Shown: piece after piece, positions 45,322-56,693 of the stretch
Position numbering within the stretch: position 1 is the stretch's first letter
Layout of the letters: every line of letters starts with the position of its first letter
Source: Ectobius pallidus
Lineage: Eukaryota > Arthropoda > Insecta > Blattodea > Ectobiidae
DNA: 64,000 nucleotides
Assembly (NCBI GenBank): GCA_964059195.1
Contig: CAXKWD010000002.1
Location: 52,292,923 to 52,356,922, forward strand
Direction: 5' to 3'
Made by a program: the position numbers and the translations under genes
Notes under the pieces: model-generated
The model's input: only the letters and a program-made list of their open reading frames with translations
What the model was told of the DNA's origin: nothing
Databases searched by the model: none

Positions 45322-46140
45322 GATTGAGTAATGCATCCGTAGTCCAATGCAGCTGCTTCGTAATTCTTCGCCATCTTGGTTGGCTACATGACATTCCCAA
45401 TCTCACTAAACAAGACCATCAAAGAATTTACAATACTTCTAAGATATTGAAGGCTATTGGATGGGAAAACTTGCATTGTGAAGTGTTTAAATTTGTCTCA
45501 TTATTTTACTGATTGCTTATAATAAGTGTTGATATTATAAGAAGTGTGTAATATTAAAATAATATGAATTAAAAAAATCAGCGTGACTCATCGCCGATTT
45601 TTAAAATGTTTTTTCGTTTCTGTTTTGTTCACTTGCTATGCTGCTATAGGCATTATGCGTAAAGAAAACGTGGGGTGTTCTCTTAAATTCCATTTCTAGT
45701 TTTCTGGACTACAGTAGTTCACGTTTTAAGTAACCGCTATCCAAAACTACTACTTTTGGAAACATGTCTTTGCGAGCGTAGCTCAAAATCGAAACATTGT
45801 ATCGAATCGAAATGATATAATATCTTGGTTAAGTATTTCTACTTTTCTTGGATGTGATTTTCTCTCATTGTTCATTCCTTAATCTTCATCTTCCTTTCTG
45901 AAAGCATGACCTCTTTTTTTCCCCTATGAATATATCTTGCTGTGGTCTCATTTTTAATATGTTATTCTCCCAAATAGGTCTCGTAATTTTCCTTAAGATC
46001 TGTTGTTATTGTTGTTATTATTATTGATTAGCCTACATTATTAACGGTATTATTGTCATAATAATCCTAATAACATGTCGGGAGGGGGGGGGGGGAACTC
46101 TGGTATACTAGAACCGGTCGATGGACGCTTAGTATTGCCC
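45322..46140. other. Spacer, nothing recognised
   Basis: AT-rich, with a short ATT run and a G run (46083-46094). No credible ORF. Confidence 0.4.
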
Positions 46141-46147
46141 GTAGCGG

Positions 46148-46155
46148 TGACGTCA
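46148..46155. promoter_or_regulatory. CRE octamer TGACGTCA
   Basis: It lies within GTGACGTCACTG, 123 bp before the THAP start codon at 46278. The flank 'GTGACGTCACTGT' is shared with 22122. Confidence 0.6.
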
Positions 46156-46277
46156 CTGTAGACGAATGGGAGTTGTCGACTGGCTTGCAACTATAATATT
46201 TTTAGCTGCTTCATTTTCCTGCAGTTTTGTGGTACCAACGAACGTAGAAGCTGTGCTTGTATAACCCAGTGTTTGCA

Positions 46278-46583
46278 ATGCCCTACTGTGTCGCGAAAGG
46301 CTGTAACCACTCTTCAAATTCAAAAACATCGAAAGAAGAGGGAATTGGCTTTCACAGATTTCCCAGTCGTCAAAAATCGCCGGAAAGATTCACTGCTTGG
46401 CTAAGGAAAATTAACCGGATCAATTTTATACCTTCTCAATCATCTACAGTCTGTTCAGAACATTTCAGGGAAGAAGATTATGAACTTTCCAGTAGACTGA
46501 AATCTGAACTCCTCAAGGAAAAGAAGATAAGGATGTTGAAAAAGACAGCTGTACCACAATTAAATTTAGAAAGGGTGAAGTTG
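46278..46583 (+). CDS. First-type exon: THAP zinc finger (GFHRFP subgroup)
   Basis: This is 102 codons from the ATG at 46278 to a GTGAGT donor at 46584, phase 0. THAP residues are C4 and C9 in 'CVAKGC', 'GFHRFP', W41, 'TVCSEHF' (C59, H62), closed by 'KKTAVPQLN'. It aligns without gaps to 22244 over 90 residues ('HS..SK.SKE.GIGFHRFP' pattern) and is its closest relative in the window. The related THAP 48057 lies next to it, 1.5 kb downstream. The promoter context (CRE at -123) is also shared, so promoter and exon probably duplicated together. The start is the ATG three codons before C4, standard for THAP proteins. Confidence 0.9.
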
Positions 46584-47940
46584 GTGAGTAGGTGGAAAAC
46601 GTACATTTATTGAATATAGAGAATTCAAAACATTGTGAAACTATTCACATTTTTAAAGCTAATGTTTTTCCTAACAGCTAAACATTACACGCTATTTGCG
46701 ATTTAACATTTAATATTATAACTTAAAATCATGATTTCAATAACGCTAACAATAGTAGTAATAATAATAAATAATAATATTACTTATTGTCATTTTGCAA
46801 GATCAGTTATAACTTACCGGTACTGATTATTATCATAATATAATATTAATAACATACTGCATACCGTATTGTAATTTTTCAAGATCAGTAAGTTATAAGA
46901 CTTATAATAATGATGATAATAAATCATATATTTCCTAAGATTATTGAATCATGAGCAAAAGGAGATATGAAAATAGTGAGTACTTTTATGTGTGGTGTTA
47001 TGAATCTCGTATAATAATACCTAGGCCTACAGGATTAATAACACCAGATTGTGTAATAGCAAATCATTCCAAGCAAAATAATAAAACAGTTGACTTTGTT
47101 GTGAGTATTCTTTGTAACTAGGACCCTGAAGTTTATGAAAAATCATATTTTTAACAATGCACTCTATTACTTGCCTATTGCTAACAAAGCATTATTCTAT
47201 TAAGCATATTATATCTTTGTTTTTTTAAATGATTTTTGCGGTGATGAATCTACCACGTCAGTAACAATGAAAAGGTTAAAGACCACTGATGGTACCATAG
47301 TCCAGGGAGTTGCCTACAAGGAAATGCCTTAATTTTACATCGCCCCCAATTCAAAAATAGATAAATTTTATTCACAACGTATGCCATATTTGAGCCCGGA
47401 ACTTACGGGCACTTATTTTGGTTAAAATAGGCAGGCAAAAGGCACTTAAAATATCTAAAATAGACAGTAATATAATTAAAATAGGCATTTATTAAAATTC
47501 TAATCGGAGATTAATTCCACTCCTTATAAATGAAAATAACTAAAATACTTAATAGTCTATCACATAGCCTACAGTACTTTTATGCTTTGTTTCCAAGCAA
47601 GTAAAATAAGGAGGTAAGTTTTCGACTGCTTGAAAACAAATAAATGCATTTATTGGGAACAAAATCCTCATTAAATATTTTTGTGACGTGAATGTGTGAT
47701 TTTATTATTTGCATAACATTTTTTCACTTTCATACATTGAAATTCTTTATGTTCTTTTTAAATTGTATAAATATAATCAGAGAAAAACATATAAAACTAC
47801 CCGAAATACTTAAAATAGACAGCATAAACCAAAGTAGAAAAAAATTGAAGAGGATACTTTCTCAAAATAAGTGTGCAGAAACCCCGAATATCGTAGCATG
47901 ATTAGTTCTCTAGCAATCATATGTTGGAAGTTCCCCGCCA
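46584..47940. other. Spacer, no gene seen
   Basis: AT-rich with TAA/ATT-rich runs (46740-46800, 46890-46930). The segment 47380-47480 repeats the 'aaaataggca' word several times. The ORF at 47692-47901 lacks domain features. Confidence 0.4.
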
Positions 47941-47948
47941 TCCTGCGA

Positions 47949-47956
47949 TGACGTCA
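47949..47956. promoter_or_regulatory. CRE octamer TGACGTCA
   Basis: It reads ATGACGTCAC, 101 bp before the THAP start codon at 48057. It is the only one of the seven without G in front. Confidence 0.55.
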
Positions 47957-48056
47957 CTCTTGCCCAGTACAGCAGCCTATTATACCATTCAGTTGGTGCG
48001 AGCAGCTCTCTCACTTGTCATTATTGCAGTGTGTTGTGTTCTTTATTGTGGCAATT

Positions 48057-48509
48057 ATGACTGTATGTTGTGTTTTTGGGTGCAGAAATCGTTCTGAACA
48101 TGGTCAGAGCAATAATGTAAGTTTTCACAAATTCCCTGGTAAAGAAAGATCACCGGAAAGACATGATGCATGGTTAAAAATAATTAATCGTGATGACTTC
48201 GTTCCAAGCAAATTCTCACAAGTATGCTCTGACCATTTTACTGAAGACGACTATGAAGCATCATGCCTGTTAAAGTGTAATCTTCTTAAAACTAAATTAC
48301 GTCGAGTTTTAAAAAGAAGTGCTATTCCTTCTCTCCATTTGAAGGGACAAGAACAATCAGATCCTCTATTAAAAAGAAAAAGGAAAGATTCGGAAGCAGC
48401 TTCTATTTTCGAGTCTTACGAAGATTTCGTAAAACAAGTTTCGTTACATGATTGCCGAACAAAGCAACCAAAAAGATCAGATTTCAAGAGAAGTGCGTCA
48501 TCGGAAAAG
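48057..48509 (+). CDS. First-type exon: THAP zinc finger with basic tail
   Basis: This is 151 codons from the ATG at 48057 to a GTAAAT donor at 48510, phase 0. THAP residues are C4 and C9 in 'CCVFGC', 'SFHKFP', W39, 'QVCSDHF' (C57, H60), closed by 'KRSAIPSL' (about 87-94). After the domain comes a basic, charged stretch with 'LLKRKRKDSE' and 'KQPKRSDFKR', a likely nuclear signal. It belongs to the same subgroup as 22244 and 46278 ('SPERHDAW', 'EDDYE'), but is diverged. An upstream in-frame start at 48015 ('MSLLQCVVF...') would add hydrophobic residues before the finger and is less likely, because THAP domains normally begin at the N-terminus. Confidence 0.88.
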
Positions 48510-49550
48510 GTAAATTTAGAATATAAAAATTCCTTGTAATAATAATAATAATAACAACAATATCACAGAAACAATAACTATAACATTTAATATATAAAAT
48601 AAAATGAAGTACCGGTAATCATAATATTAGGCTATCCATTTATTGCAAGGTATAGCATGTATTGTTATTTTACTCAAAGCACCCCATGATTCCATGAATT
48701 AGTTATATTACAAATCTTGTGTAAACCATGTAACCGCAAGAGCAAATTCCGCCCTAACAATCGTTAAATGCTGATTTTCTATTTTATCTTTACTGTACTG
48801 TTCGTGCCATTTTAAGAAGACCTCGTCCCAAATCATCGTCCATCTACAAAAGAATATAATAGCATTGTTCCCTAATCCGAAAATCCACTACTCAACACAG
48901 CTATTTTTCTAGCTTCCGGAGTAAGAGTTACATGAGCCCATCATGGCTATTAGAAAATAATTATAATCAATGCAATATATTTATTGGAAATTATATATTC
49001 TATAAAAATATTTAAAAAAAAAAGCTTCATGAAGCACACTAACACACACTTGTCATTAAATATATCTGGTGGATACAGATTACACTTTGTGCATAACATA
49101 AAGTATAATCACTTGATTACAGTAGACCGCATTTTTAGAAATCGGTCCCATGTAGCACTGGCGCAACCGGAAAAACTCCCGATACTCCCGAAGGGCTAGT
49201 GTGGCCTTATTTCCAACTTATTTTACCCTTGTAATTTTTATAAGCCATATCGCACGCAAAAGCACGCCTTTTTCTGCCGTTCTCTCCTTCCTGTTAATGG
49301 CACTCATGATTACACCATCTATTGAAACAGGAGGGGATAAAATATCCAAAATTAGTGCTTTTAACAATAAAAATGTTATTTTGTTGCTCTGAAATACCTG
49401 TAAATTACGGCCGTTGGTTTCAAAACCGCTGGAATACCCAGCAAAGAAGATAACATACTTTTATCAAATAGACGGGTTTCCAAAACCGCTAGATGTGGCG
49501 GGAAACCACTGGATTGGTAACCCTGAAAGAGCGTCTTGTCTTGCGCTAGC
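48510..49550. other. Spacer with a dispersed repeat copy
   Basis: The segment 48826-48892 is the inverse of 36178-36243. A pair of related 'aaccgctgga' or 'aaccgctag' phrases lies at 49420-49510. The ORFs at 48984 and 49201 are not supported. Confidence 0.4.
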
Positions 49551-49566
49551 CTTGAGTCCTGTTATG

Positions 49567-49574
49567 TGACGTCA
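49567..49574. promoter_or_regulatory. CRE octamer TGACGTCA without a nearby THAP start
   Basis: It lies within GTGACGTCAC in a GC-rich patch (49530-49640). The next recognisable exon (50371) is about 800 bp away. It may drive a non-coding first exon of 50371 or be left from a lost unit. Confidence 0.5.
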
Positions 49575-50370
49575 CCGCGATGGCAAGTTCAAGAGGGACA
49601 AGCCCTGGAGGAGAAAGCAGTATTCTGCCGGCCAGTGGTCATGGTTTCTGGAGTGGATGTAGCGATTGTGTTAAAAAATAATAATTTTAATGAGCCGTGT
49701 GATCCTTGTTTAAGTGGGGTTTATAGTCATTGTGGAGCATGGGCGACAGAGTTCAGAGTATTCTAATATGTTCTAGCATTAATGGGGATAACACACTTAA
49801 AATAACGTTATTAGATCTTTCGACTCTGATATTTAGGGAAATATTATTGTATTAACAATTTTCAATGTGCTGTCCATCATTATACCATTTTGGGGCTACT
49901 TATCCAGGTGAATTAGTTCTTCCGTCAAGTTAAGTTTAGATCTATTATGTTCAACATTTGAACCCCTGGCCTTTGGCTCAAGGATTTACAATAGGCTTGT
50001 TTGGGAATTCATGTCCTGAATAAATTATTTAAGATTTTACTAATTTCTTAAAATATGTTGTAGGCCTATCTGTTCATAACAACTTGCTAAACCAAATTCT
50101 GTAGTAAATTAGTCGGAAGTATGTTTAAGTCTTTAATTTTATTTTCACAAATCTGCTACAACAGTAGGGCATTTAATCAAACTTCAAGTAGATTATTAAG
50201 GTTTTAATTCATTTGGTCTATTTACAGCTACATGAGTTAAGAGGTGTTTCTGTTTGCCATGTTTTGTCCTCAAGTACAGTGCAATAGGTTCAATTTGTAG
50301 GAATGAAGAACTATGGAGTTGGAAGTGTTCAAGTAGATGTTTTAGCAAGTCTGCCAGATTCCTTCCTAAA

Positions 50371-50697
50371 ATGGAGTGTGCAATTTCTACGTGCAAAAAT
50401 TACTGGAGGGTTACGAAAGGCAACAAACAAATGATATATCACGTTTTTCCGAGAGACAAAAAATTGGCAGCAGCTTGGTTGACGAAATGTAGGCGAGAGG
50501 ACCCAGTGAACATTGACAATGCAAGAATCTGTTCTCTTCATTTTGATGAAAACGATTATTTAAGAGATCTAGAACGAGAACTGTTAGGGTTACCATCTAG
50601 AAGACGCAGGCGCCTGAAACCAGACGCTGTGCCTCACCTGTTCCTACCTGGTGCAACAGTTCTGGGCATACCAAGAAGAAATGCTAAAAAAGAACAG
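50371..50697 (+). CDS. First-type exon: THAP zinc finger (divergent)
   Basis: This is 109 codons from the ATG at 50371 to a GTACGA donor at 50698 (CAG before it), phase 0. THAP residues are C3 and C8 in 'CAISTC', 'YHVFP' (23-27), W36 in 'AAAWLTKCRR', 'RICSLHF' (C54, H57), a basic run 'SRRRRRLKPDAVPHLF' (76-91) and a basic end 'PRRNAKK'. The first Cys is at residue 3 rather than 4. It has no close paralogue in the window. A polypyrimidine-poor 'caatttgtag' at about 50299 could be an acceptor for an untranslated first exon starting near the CRE at 49567; this is speculative. The upstream in-frame codon at 50254 is inside untranslated sequence with no THAP similarity. Confidence 0.85.
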
Positions 50698-50958
50698 GTA
50701 CGAATTTTTGAAAGAACGGATTACTTCTCTGTACAGGGATTTGGGGGAATCATCAAGTTGGAGATGGAATTCATTTCTATATAGATCAACAATAGGCATA
50801 GAAATCCTCGTACATATAATTCTAATTTTGATGCACTCACACACACTTGGCATGGCAATAACGAGATCGTACTGGGGGTATGTAGTCGAGAGGGTATGCG
50901 CTGTTTCAGTCTCATAGAAAGGCAGGATTTAAAGCCTCGTTAGACGATGGGTAGCAAG

Positions 50959-51242
50959 CAGTGCCGTATTTAAGCCTAGGCAGACTAGGCATCTGCCTAG
51001 GGCGGCAGATTTGAAGGGGCGGCTTTTAAGCTGTTACTGTTTTTTTTATTATATTAAACATTTTATTCATAACTCTTCAAAATAGTAAACTAATGTAACG
51101 CACAATGAAATAGAAATTAATAACATTGACAACAAATGCTCAAATTTAGTCAACGATCTAGTTCCATTGTTGTTGCCAATGAAATTGCAACTCTCTTTCC
51201 ATTTAACCGCCCTTGATTAAACTCTGACATTCTGATATTACT

Positions 51243-51297
<55 letters not shown>

Positions 51298-51443
51298 CAT
51301 CATCATCATCAACATCATCATCCTACTATTTCAGTTCCAATAATGGTAATTGTAGGTTACTTTGTGGTACATTCATGTGGAAATAAGGGGGCGAAAATAT
51401 TTGTCTCTGCCTAGGGGCGCTTAAGTAGCTAAATACGCCCCTG
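50959..51443. mobile_element. hAT-type MITE with 8-bp target duplication, copy 1
   Basis: It starts CAGTGCCGTATTTAAGCC and ends 'aaatacgcccctg'. GTAGCAAG is duplicated on both sides (50951-50958 and 51444-51451). An internal ATT microsatellite lies at 51245-51297. The same family is at 62593-63046. Confidence 0.92.
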
Positions 51444-51769
51444 GTAGCAAGTATGCTATATCAGAAGTTGGTAAACAAAATTGGATTAATTGATACCGTA
51501 TTCATAGCTGTAATTTTCGCAGAAGGCCTAGTTGAAAAAAGGCTAAATCATTTTGGGGATGAGGAGTTTCTAACTGCTAAATTTTTGTTTGGGGTTAAGT
51601 CAGTGGCGTCAAAATATTCAAGTGTTCATTGGCTGAAAATAGGAAAGTAAAATACAGAGATATAGATATAATAAGCATTCATGAACCACAGATTCTCTCT
51701 GTTGGATATTGTTAGGGCATTCAGTCATAGGAGAGAAGTTCCATCTGGCGCTGTGAGTTGAACTCCGGC

Positions 51770-51840
51770 GTAGCTCAGTTGGTAGAGCATTGGCGCGAAT
51801 AGCCAAAGGTCCTGGATTCAAGTCCCAGTGTCGGAGGAAT
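51770..51840 (+). repeat. tRNA-like SINE head
   Basis: It folds as a tRNA: acceptor CTCCGGC/GTCGGAG, D arm GCTC...GAGC, anticodon stem TTGGC/GCCAA, T arm CTGGA/CCCAG with loop TTCAAGT. The anticodon-loop position 33 is C instead of T and the T stem has a mismatch, so a working tRNA is unlikely. On the - strand it reads 'DLNPGPLAIRANALPTEL', a common translation of tRNA-derived SINEs. Confidence 0.65.
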
Positions 51841-51913
51841 TTTTCTCCGTAATATTCTAAAATACAGAGCTTGCCCATTTCACCCATGCTAATATTGTGC
51901 AAAACGCACAACT

Positions 51914-53886
51914 TAGCAGTTCACACCCAAGGCTAGTATATGAAAGGTTGCCTCGTTCCCGTAAGAGCTGTGGGGAGAGTCCTACACTGCTGTGTGACGT
52001 CACTCGCAGCCCGCGCGAGAATTAAGCAGCTACATACAATGGTAATGATGGGAAGAAATAACACGAAAACACCATCGTTTTACCAACAATAGGCCCCTAA
52101 TACATGTTTCAGATGTGAAGATAGAATGCATACGACCCTGCATATAAAGAGGATTTAACACAAATTAAAATAATTAGTTAATACAGGTACAAATAAGAAT
52201 AGTACAGCTTTACGAAGTTAGGAAAAAGTTTGTCTGACTGAGAAAAAAAAGTAGTCTAGCAGATATAGCTCAGATTATGCTTGAAAGGTTTTTAATTTTA
52301 TGATTACTTATTCCAGGTAAATTAGTCTAATTTATGGAAGGATACTTGAAAAGAATAGACTTTTGCATATTTTGCGATATTCGTTTTGACTTAGAAAAAT
52401 AAATTTCTCAATTAGATTGTATATTTTCTATATTTATTTATTTTACATGAAATTAAGTTAAATTAAACATCTATAAGATGGACCAATACACTTCTGATTG
52501 CAATGTATTTGACACAATTTAATTACAGAGATACTAAACAATTATTAAAACCAAAGAAGAATAGAAGTTTTAAAAGTTAACAGCTTGGAATAATGCTTTC
52601 CAGAGACAAAAAACTGGAAGATTTAGCCAAATAAAATGTGCGCACGGAATGACTATTATATTATAAACTGGAAGATGTATATTATTATATTATAAAACTG
52701 GAAGATGTAGCCAAATAAAATATGCGCACGGAATAACAATTAATATATTACAAACCAGTCTGTGTACTGTTTGTAGAACATTTTGAAATAAACATTTACA
52801 AATGATTCAAAGTGATCACGTCATAAATGTTAACAGGTATATCTTTAAATGTATACCGACCGACAGCATTTAAATGGTCGAACAATCCAAGACTCAATAC
52901 TGAGTAACTTAGTAATATTTTTCAAGTAAAAATGGATTTTAAGACGCGCTTATAATAAAATAATAATAAAAGCGTCATAAACTCACCTTCAGTAGGAAAT
53001 TGGCTTCTAGGTTTCCATTTTTTTGCTGTTAACAACAGATCCATTGTTGAATATTCTTCCCCCCCCCCCCCCAGTGAGCGAGGCCCAGCTGGTTTATGGG
53101 TATATACTTGTAGTTATTCGGTATCTGAAAGATGTTTTATTAGGGGAGTCCATAAATAAAATGTTCAAGGATTTTACTGGAAAGGAGCATTCCTTTCCTC
53201 TGCATGGGATGAAAGTATTTTAATACTCGAAGCACTATTATTTCACAATAAAACACACAATCACTCCCTATTTTTGTTGTTGATAAAGTGCCTCAATAAA
53301 AGATTTTCTGCCTGTCTGCTGGTGTCTTTTAATAAAATGGACAGGCCCTTTAAGTTTCTATTGGAAATGTGAATGAATATAGATTTATTTACAGAAGGGT
53401 AAACTTGCCTCTGCGAGACAAAAAAAATCGTAGTATACTTCCCATTTTCTTAGTCATAACCAAACAGAGTTGTAAAAGTACCCCAATAAATTTAAAGAGA
53501 GATCCCTTGCCAGAGAAATGTAGGGTTTCTGTGTGTTTTCTTTATTTTGTGATCCACAGTATGTTTTACAGAAACCAGCCGCTTAAATATTTTAATTTGT
53601 TTCAAACGTCTCATTATATTTTGTTACAGCTTATTCATTTGAGGTCTGAGCACTCAGAAGTGGTCTCTCTATTAAGCCATAACCCCTGTAAGATCATATG
53701 TAGTATATCTTTACAGATACATGTATTATTGTAGTTAAAAATAAGTTTTATTCCCATCATTTCCATTGTGTGTAGCTGTTTAAATCCTGTGCAGGGCTAC
53801 GGGCCACGTCACATTCCTCGTGCTCAACACGCATGCGCGTCGAACGAGACAACCTTCCATATACTAGCCTTGGTTCACACCCACTA
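51914..53886. repeat. Unit bounded by inverted copies of a CRE-containing segment
   Basis: The left segment 'cacccaaggctagtatatga' with 'ggttgcctcgttc' (51920-51965) is inverted at 53845-53882 ('gaacgagacaacc', 'atatactagccttggttcac'). The left copy carries the CRE at 51995, and the right copy has 'ccacgtcaca' at the matching place. The 1.8 kb between holds no credible gene: an AT-rich interior with a tandem repeat of 'actggaagatgta' at about 52665-52710, and a C run at 53058-53071. Confidence 0.6.
51995..52002. promoter_or_regulatory. CRE octamer TGACGTCA without a nearby exon
   Basis: It lies within GTGACGTCACTC in a GC-rich patch (51985-52020). No domain-coding ORF follows within 4 kb on the + strand. 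Confidence 0.45.
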
Positions 53887-56309
53887 TGAGAACCACCTCG
53901 AGAAAGCCCGAAAGACGAAAACAGCATTTTTGAGCTAATATCATTAAATCGGGTATTTACAGGTATTGTTGTTTTTGTTACATTACTATACTATTATTTT
54001 GTTTTGCTGTTATGCTGAAAAATAGGCGTGGATGCAAAGTGGAAATGAAAAAAAGCGTTCAATATAAAATTAGGCCTATAGAGAGACTTGTAATGGGCTT
54101 CAGTATTATTGTAATAATAGTACTAGTAATACTAATACGAATACTAATATTATTATCATTAGAAGTTTGGTTCAAATCTCACAATGGCAAGTTTGAAAAT
54201 TCAAAATATAAGTTAAGACTATAGGATGCATTTTTTCTTTTAGATGGAAGATCAAGTTTTAAATATGATATGTGTAAAATGCCACCATAACAGGCCTAGG
54301 GAAGAATAATTTATAAAACAGAATGTTTTTAATTGTAGGAGGTGCATGGTTTTTATTTGTAGAAGATGTGAAAATGTCCTTTCTCGAATAGAAATGATTT
54401 AGTTTCGAGTTAATTTTCCAGACGCCATTATATGGCAGCTGATAAACTGTCCAAGATCGTATTCGATGCCCTTCTTTATACATAAATCTGTTCATAATGA
54501 GATAATAACCATCAAGATGTTGAAATTCAGAGGAGAAGAAAAGACTAGGAATGTAGGGGAGTATTTAGGAAAAATGAGGGAAAAGTGGATGAGAAAAATT
54601 AGGAAATAGATAAAGAGTAAAATAATCAAGAAAGGTGTGGTAAGTTAACCAGAATCCCCATTCATACACTAAACCCAGGGGTTATAGTATGAGGGGATTC
54701 TTACTGGGTAGTGCTAGACTTTGAGATAAGAGATGTTTAAAGTGGATGTAGATAACTATGTATGTAAAAGTATGTGTAAATAAAATTCTATTCTATTCTA
54801 CATAAATCTGAATTATAGGAAGTTATTTTTTTTTTTTTTTTGCAATGAAAACATAGGCCTATATCTTAATACCTTTTTGCTTGCCCAATGACCCATTCTT
54901 ATTGTTGATAACTCCAATTCAACTTGAAGTTCGAGCCCAATACTTCTTCTTCCTTTGAAAGTTGTTTCCACATGTTTTGCGGTACACTAATTACTCGGAA
55001 AGTCTAGGCAATTTAAAATTCATATAATAGAGAAGGGAAATAAAATTTTTCTCCTCGGCAAGTAGCATAATCTTTAAATTTCCAACAATGGCTTTAGTTT
55101 ACTATTATTTATTTCTTGCAAACAGAATTCTGCAAGAAAAGACCCATCATACAGAATTCCGTAATATAACTGCAAACGATTATGTAAGGAAACATGAGAT
55201 GTTTGGCAACAGTGGATTCGATCGGGCTTGGTATGAACTAGCTCGCGAGACCTCCTTTTCCCGCTAGAGAGAGGTTAGGCAGCACTGTCGCTACCGACCA
55301 TTGTACTGAAAAGGAAGAAGCCTGTAATACGTGTGCACGTTTTTGTTGTCTGCTTTTATTATATTTAACGAAGGAACAATTTGAGTATGTTAAAATACAA
55401 ATTATTTTCGATTGATGGGCTAAAAATGAACAGAACAATTTGCGTGTGAATTTTTGTGTGTTGTAAATAAAATCTGATTTCATATTTAATTTTTTTTATA
55501 CTTCCAGAAGTGACTAAATGACTTCTTTAAATATGTGGAGTGATAGGATGATAGTAGCCGTCCTGAACTTTTCTTTTTAATCACAGAACCAACTTCGTTA
55601 ATTTTGTACTATGTGGAGAAGTTTCAAGATAGTGGTATTCTTACGGTAATTTTAAAGCAATAATGAAAATCATACAGATTTGATGTTTATGATACGAAGC
55701 GTGAATTAGGGAAACATAATTTTATTATTAACAGAGTACCCTTCAAAATACTTTTCCGGTTCTGTTGTAATAATTTTGTCCTGATAGTTCAAATTCCACA
55801 GTACTCAATTTCTTATTTCGTAAGAATAATTGCATTGATCGGTTCGTTTTTTTTATTTTATTCCTGTAGCAAGTTCTCTTTCGGTTTAACTAACTTGTGA
55901 GTTGATCAACTGATGCGTTTGAAGATAGTAGAAATAGTGATAAGAGAGATTTTCTTTCACGTATAGAGTTTAGCGATTTTTCAAAGATTTTATTTCCAGT
56001 AACCTGAGGTACTCTGATCAGGAATCATCCCAAACCTTGGTTATTATAATGCTGCACTGTTTTTATCCACCATGCTTACATTTATGGCAACTTTTTTTCT
56101 AACTTAAGAGTAATTTCACTTATTCGTACTGGTAATATAATTTTTTTAGAGTTTTCCTATTAATTAATGCACCATACGTAAATCCTTCTGAAATACCTTC
56201 ATAAAGGGTACAAATAACCGCGCTAATCAGTATTGGTACTGATTTTTATTTCGTTAGTTTACTTTGAAGGAGTCACGTGATTGAATAGTTAATTTATTTC
56301 AGAATTAGG
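53887..56309. other. Spacer, no gene seen
   Basis: AT-rich. ORFs at 54012, 54259 and 55238 are short and low-complexity. The segment 54660-54800 looks like a LINE or SINE 3' end ('ataaaattctattctattct'). An E-box-like 'gtcacgtg' lies at about 56272, 38 bp before the THAP at 56310. Confidence 0.4.
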
Positions 56310-56693
56310 ATGCCTTCATGTTTTATTCCCGGGTGCAGAAATGGTTATGGAAGTTCCCGCGGATGTCATACATTTAGAGCTCCGACCAATAAGGAAGATT
56401 TTGATAAATGGGCCCAAGCTATCGGACGAAAGGACAGAAAGTTTTCTAGTAAAAGTAACGTATGCCAGGCTCATTTTTCTGAAGATTCTATAATCAAGTC
56501 GGATTCTTTCGTTATAATGGGCGAGCGAGTAGAAATACACAGGGCAAGATGGAAATTAAAACCTGGTGCAGTGCCCCATATATTTCCAGACATTACCCAG
56601 TATGTGTTTAAGAAAGTTAAGTCCGAACGAAGAACCCAGAAAGAAGATGCAAGTAAAACTGGCAACAGAAGAAAGAAACGAAATAGAGATGCG
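56310..56693 (+). CDS. First-type exon: THAP zinc finger with basic tail
   Basis: This is 128 codons from the ATG at 56310 to a GTAAGA donor at 56694, phase 0. THAP residues are C4 and C9 in 'CFIPGC', 'CHTFRAP', W34 in 'DKWAQAIGRK', and C52 and H55 in 'VCQAHF', then a longer loop and 'KLKPGAVPHIF' (82-92). The last 30 residues are strongly basic ('KKVKSERR', 'NRRKKRNRDA'), a probable nuclear signal. An acceptor-like 'atttatttcag' ends 10 bp before the ATG, so an untranslated upstream exon is possible. It has no close paralogue among the other THAP units. After the donor, 17 codons run to a stop. Confidence 0.88.

Noticed and set aside
49536..49766. Coding exon just after the CRE at 49567
   Set aside because: No recognisable domain and no donor in phase. 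It is kept only as a possible untranslated exon.
51770..51840. Functional tRNA gene
   Set aside because: C at position 33, a T-stem mismatch and SINE-like flanks point to a tRNA-derived SINE.
54012..54224. Small membrane protein
   Set aside because: The hydrophobic run comes from ATT/ATA/CTA-rich low-complexity DNA and has no coding context.
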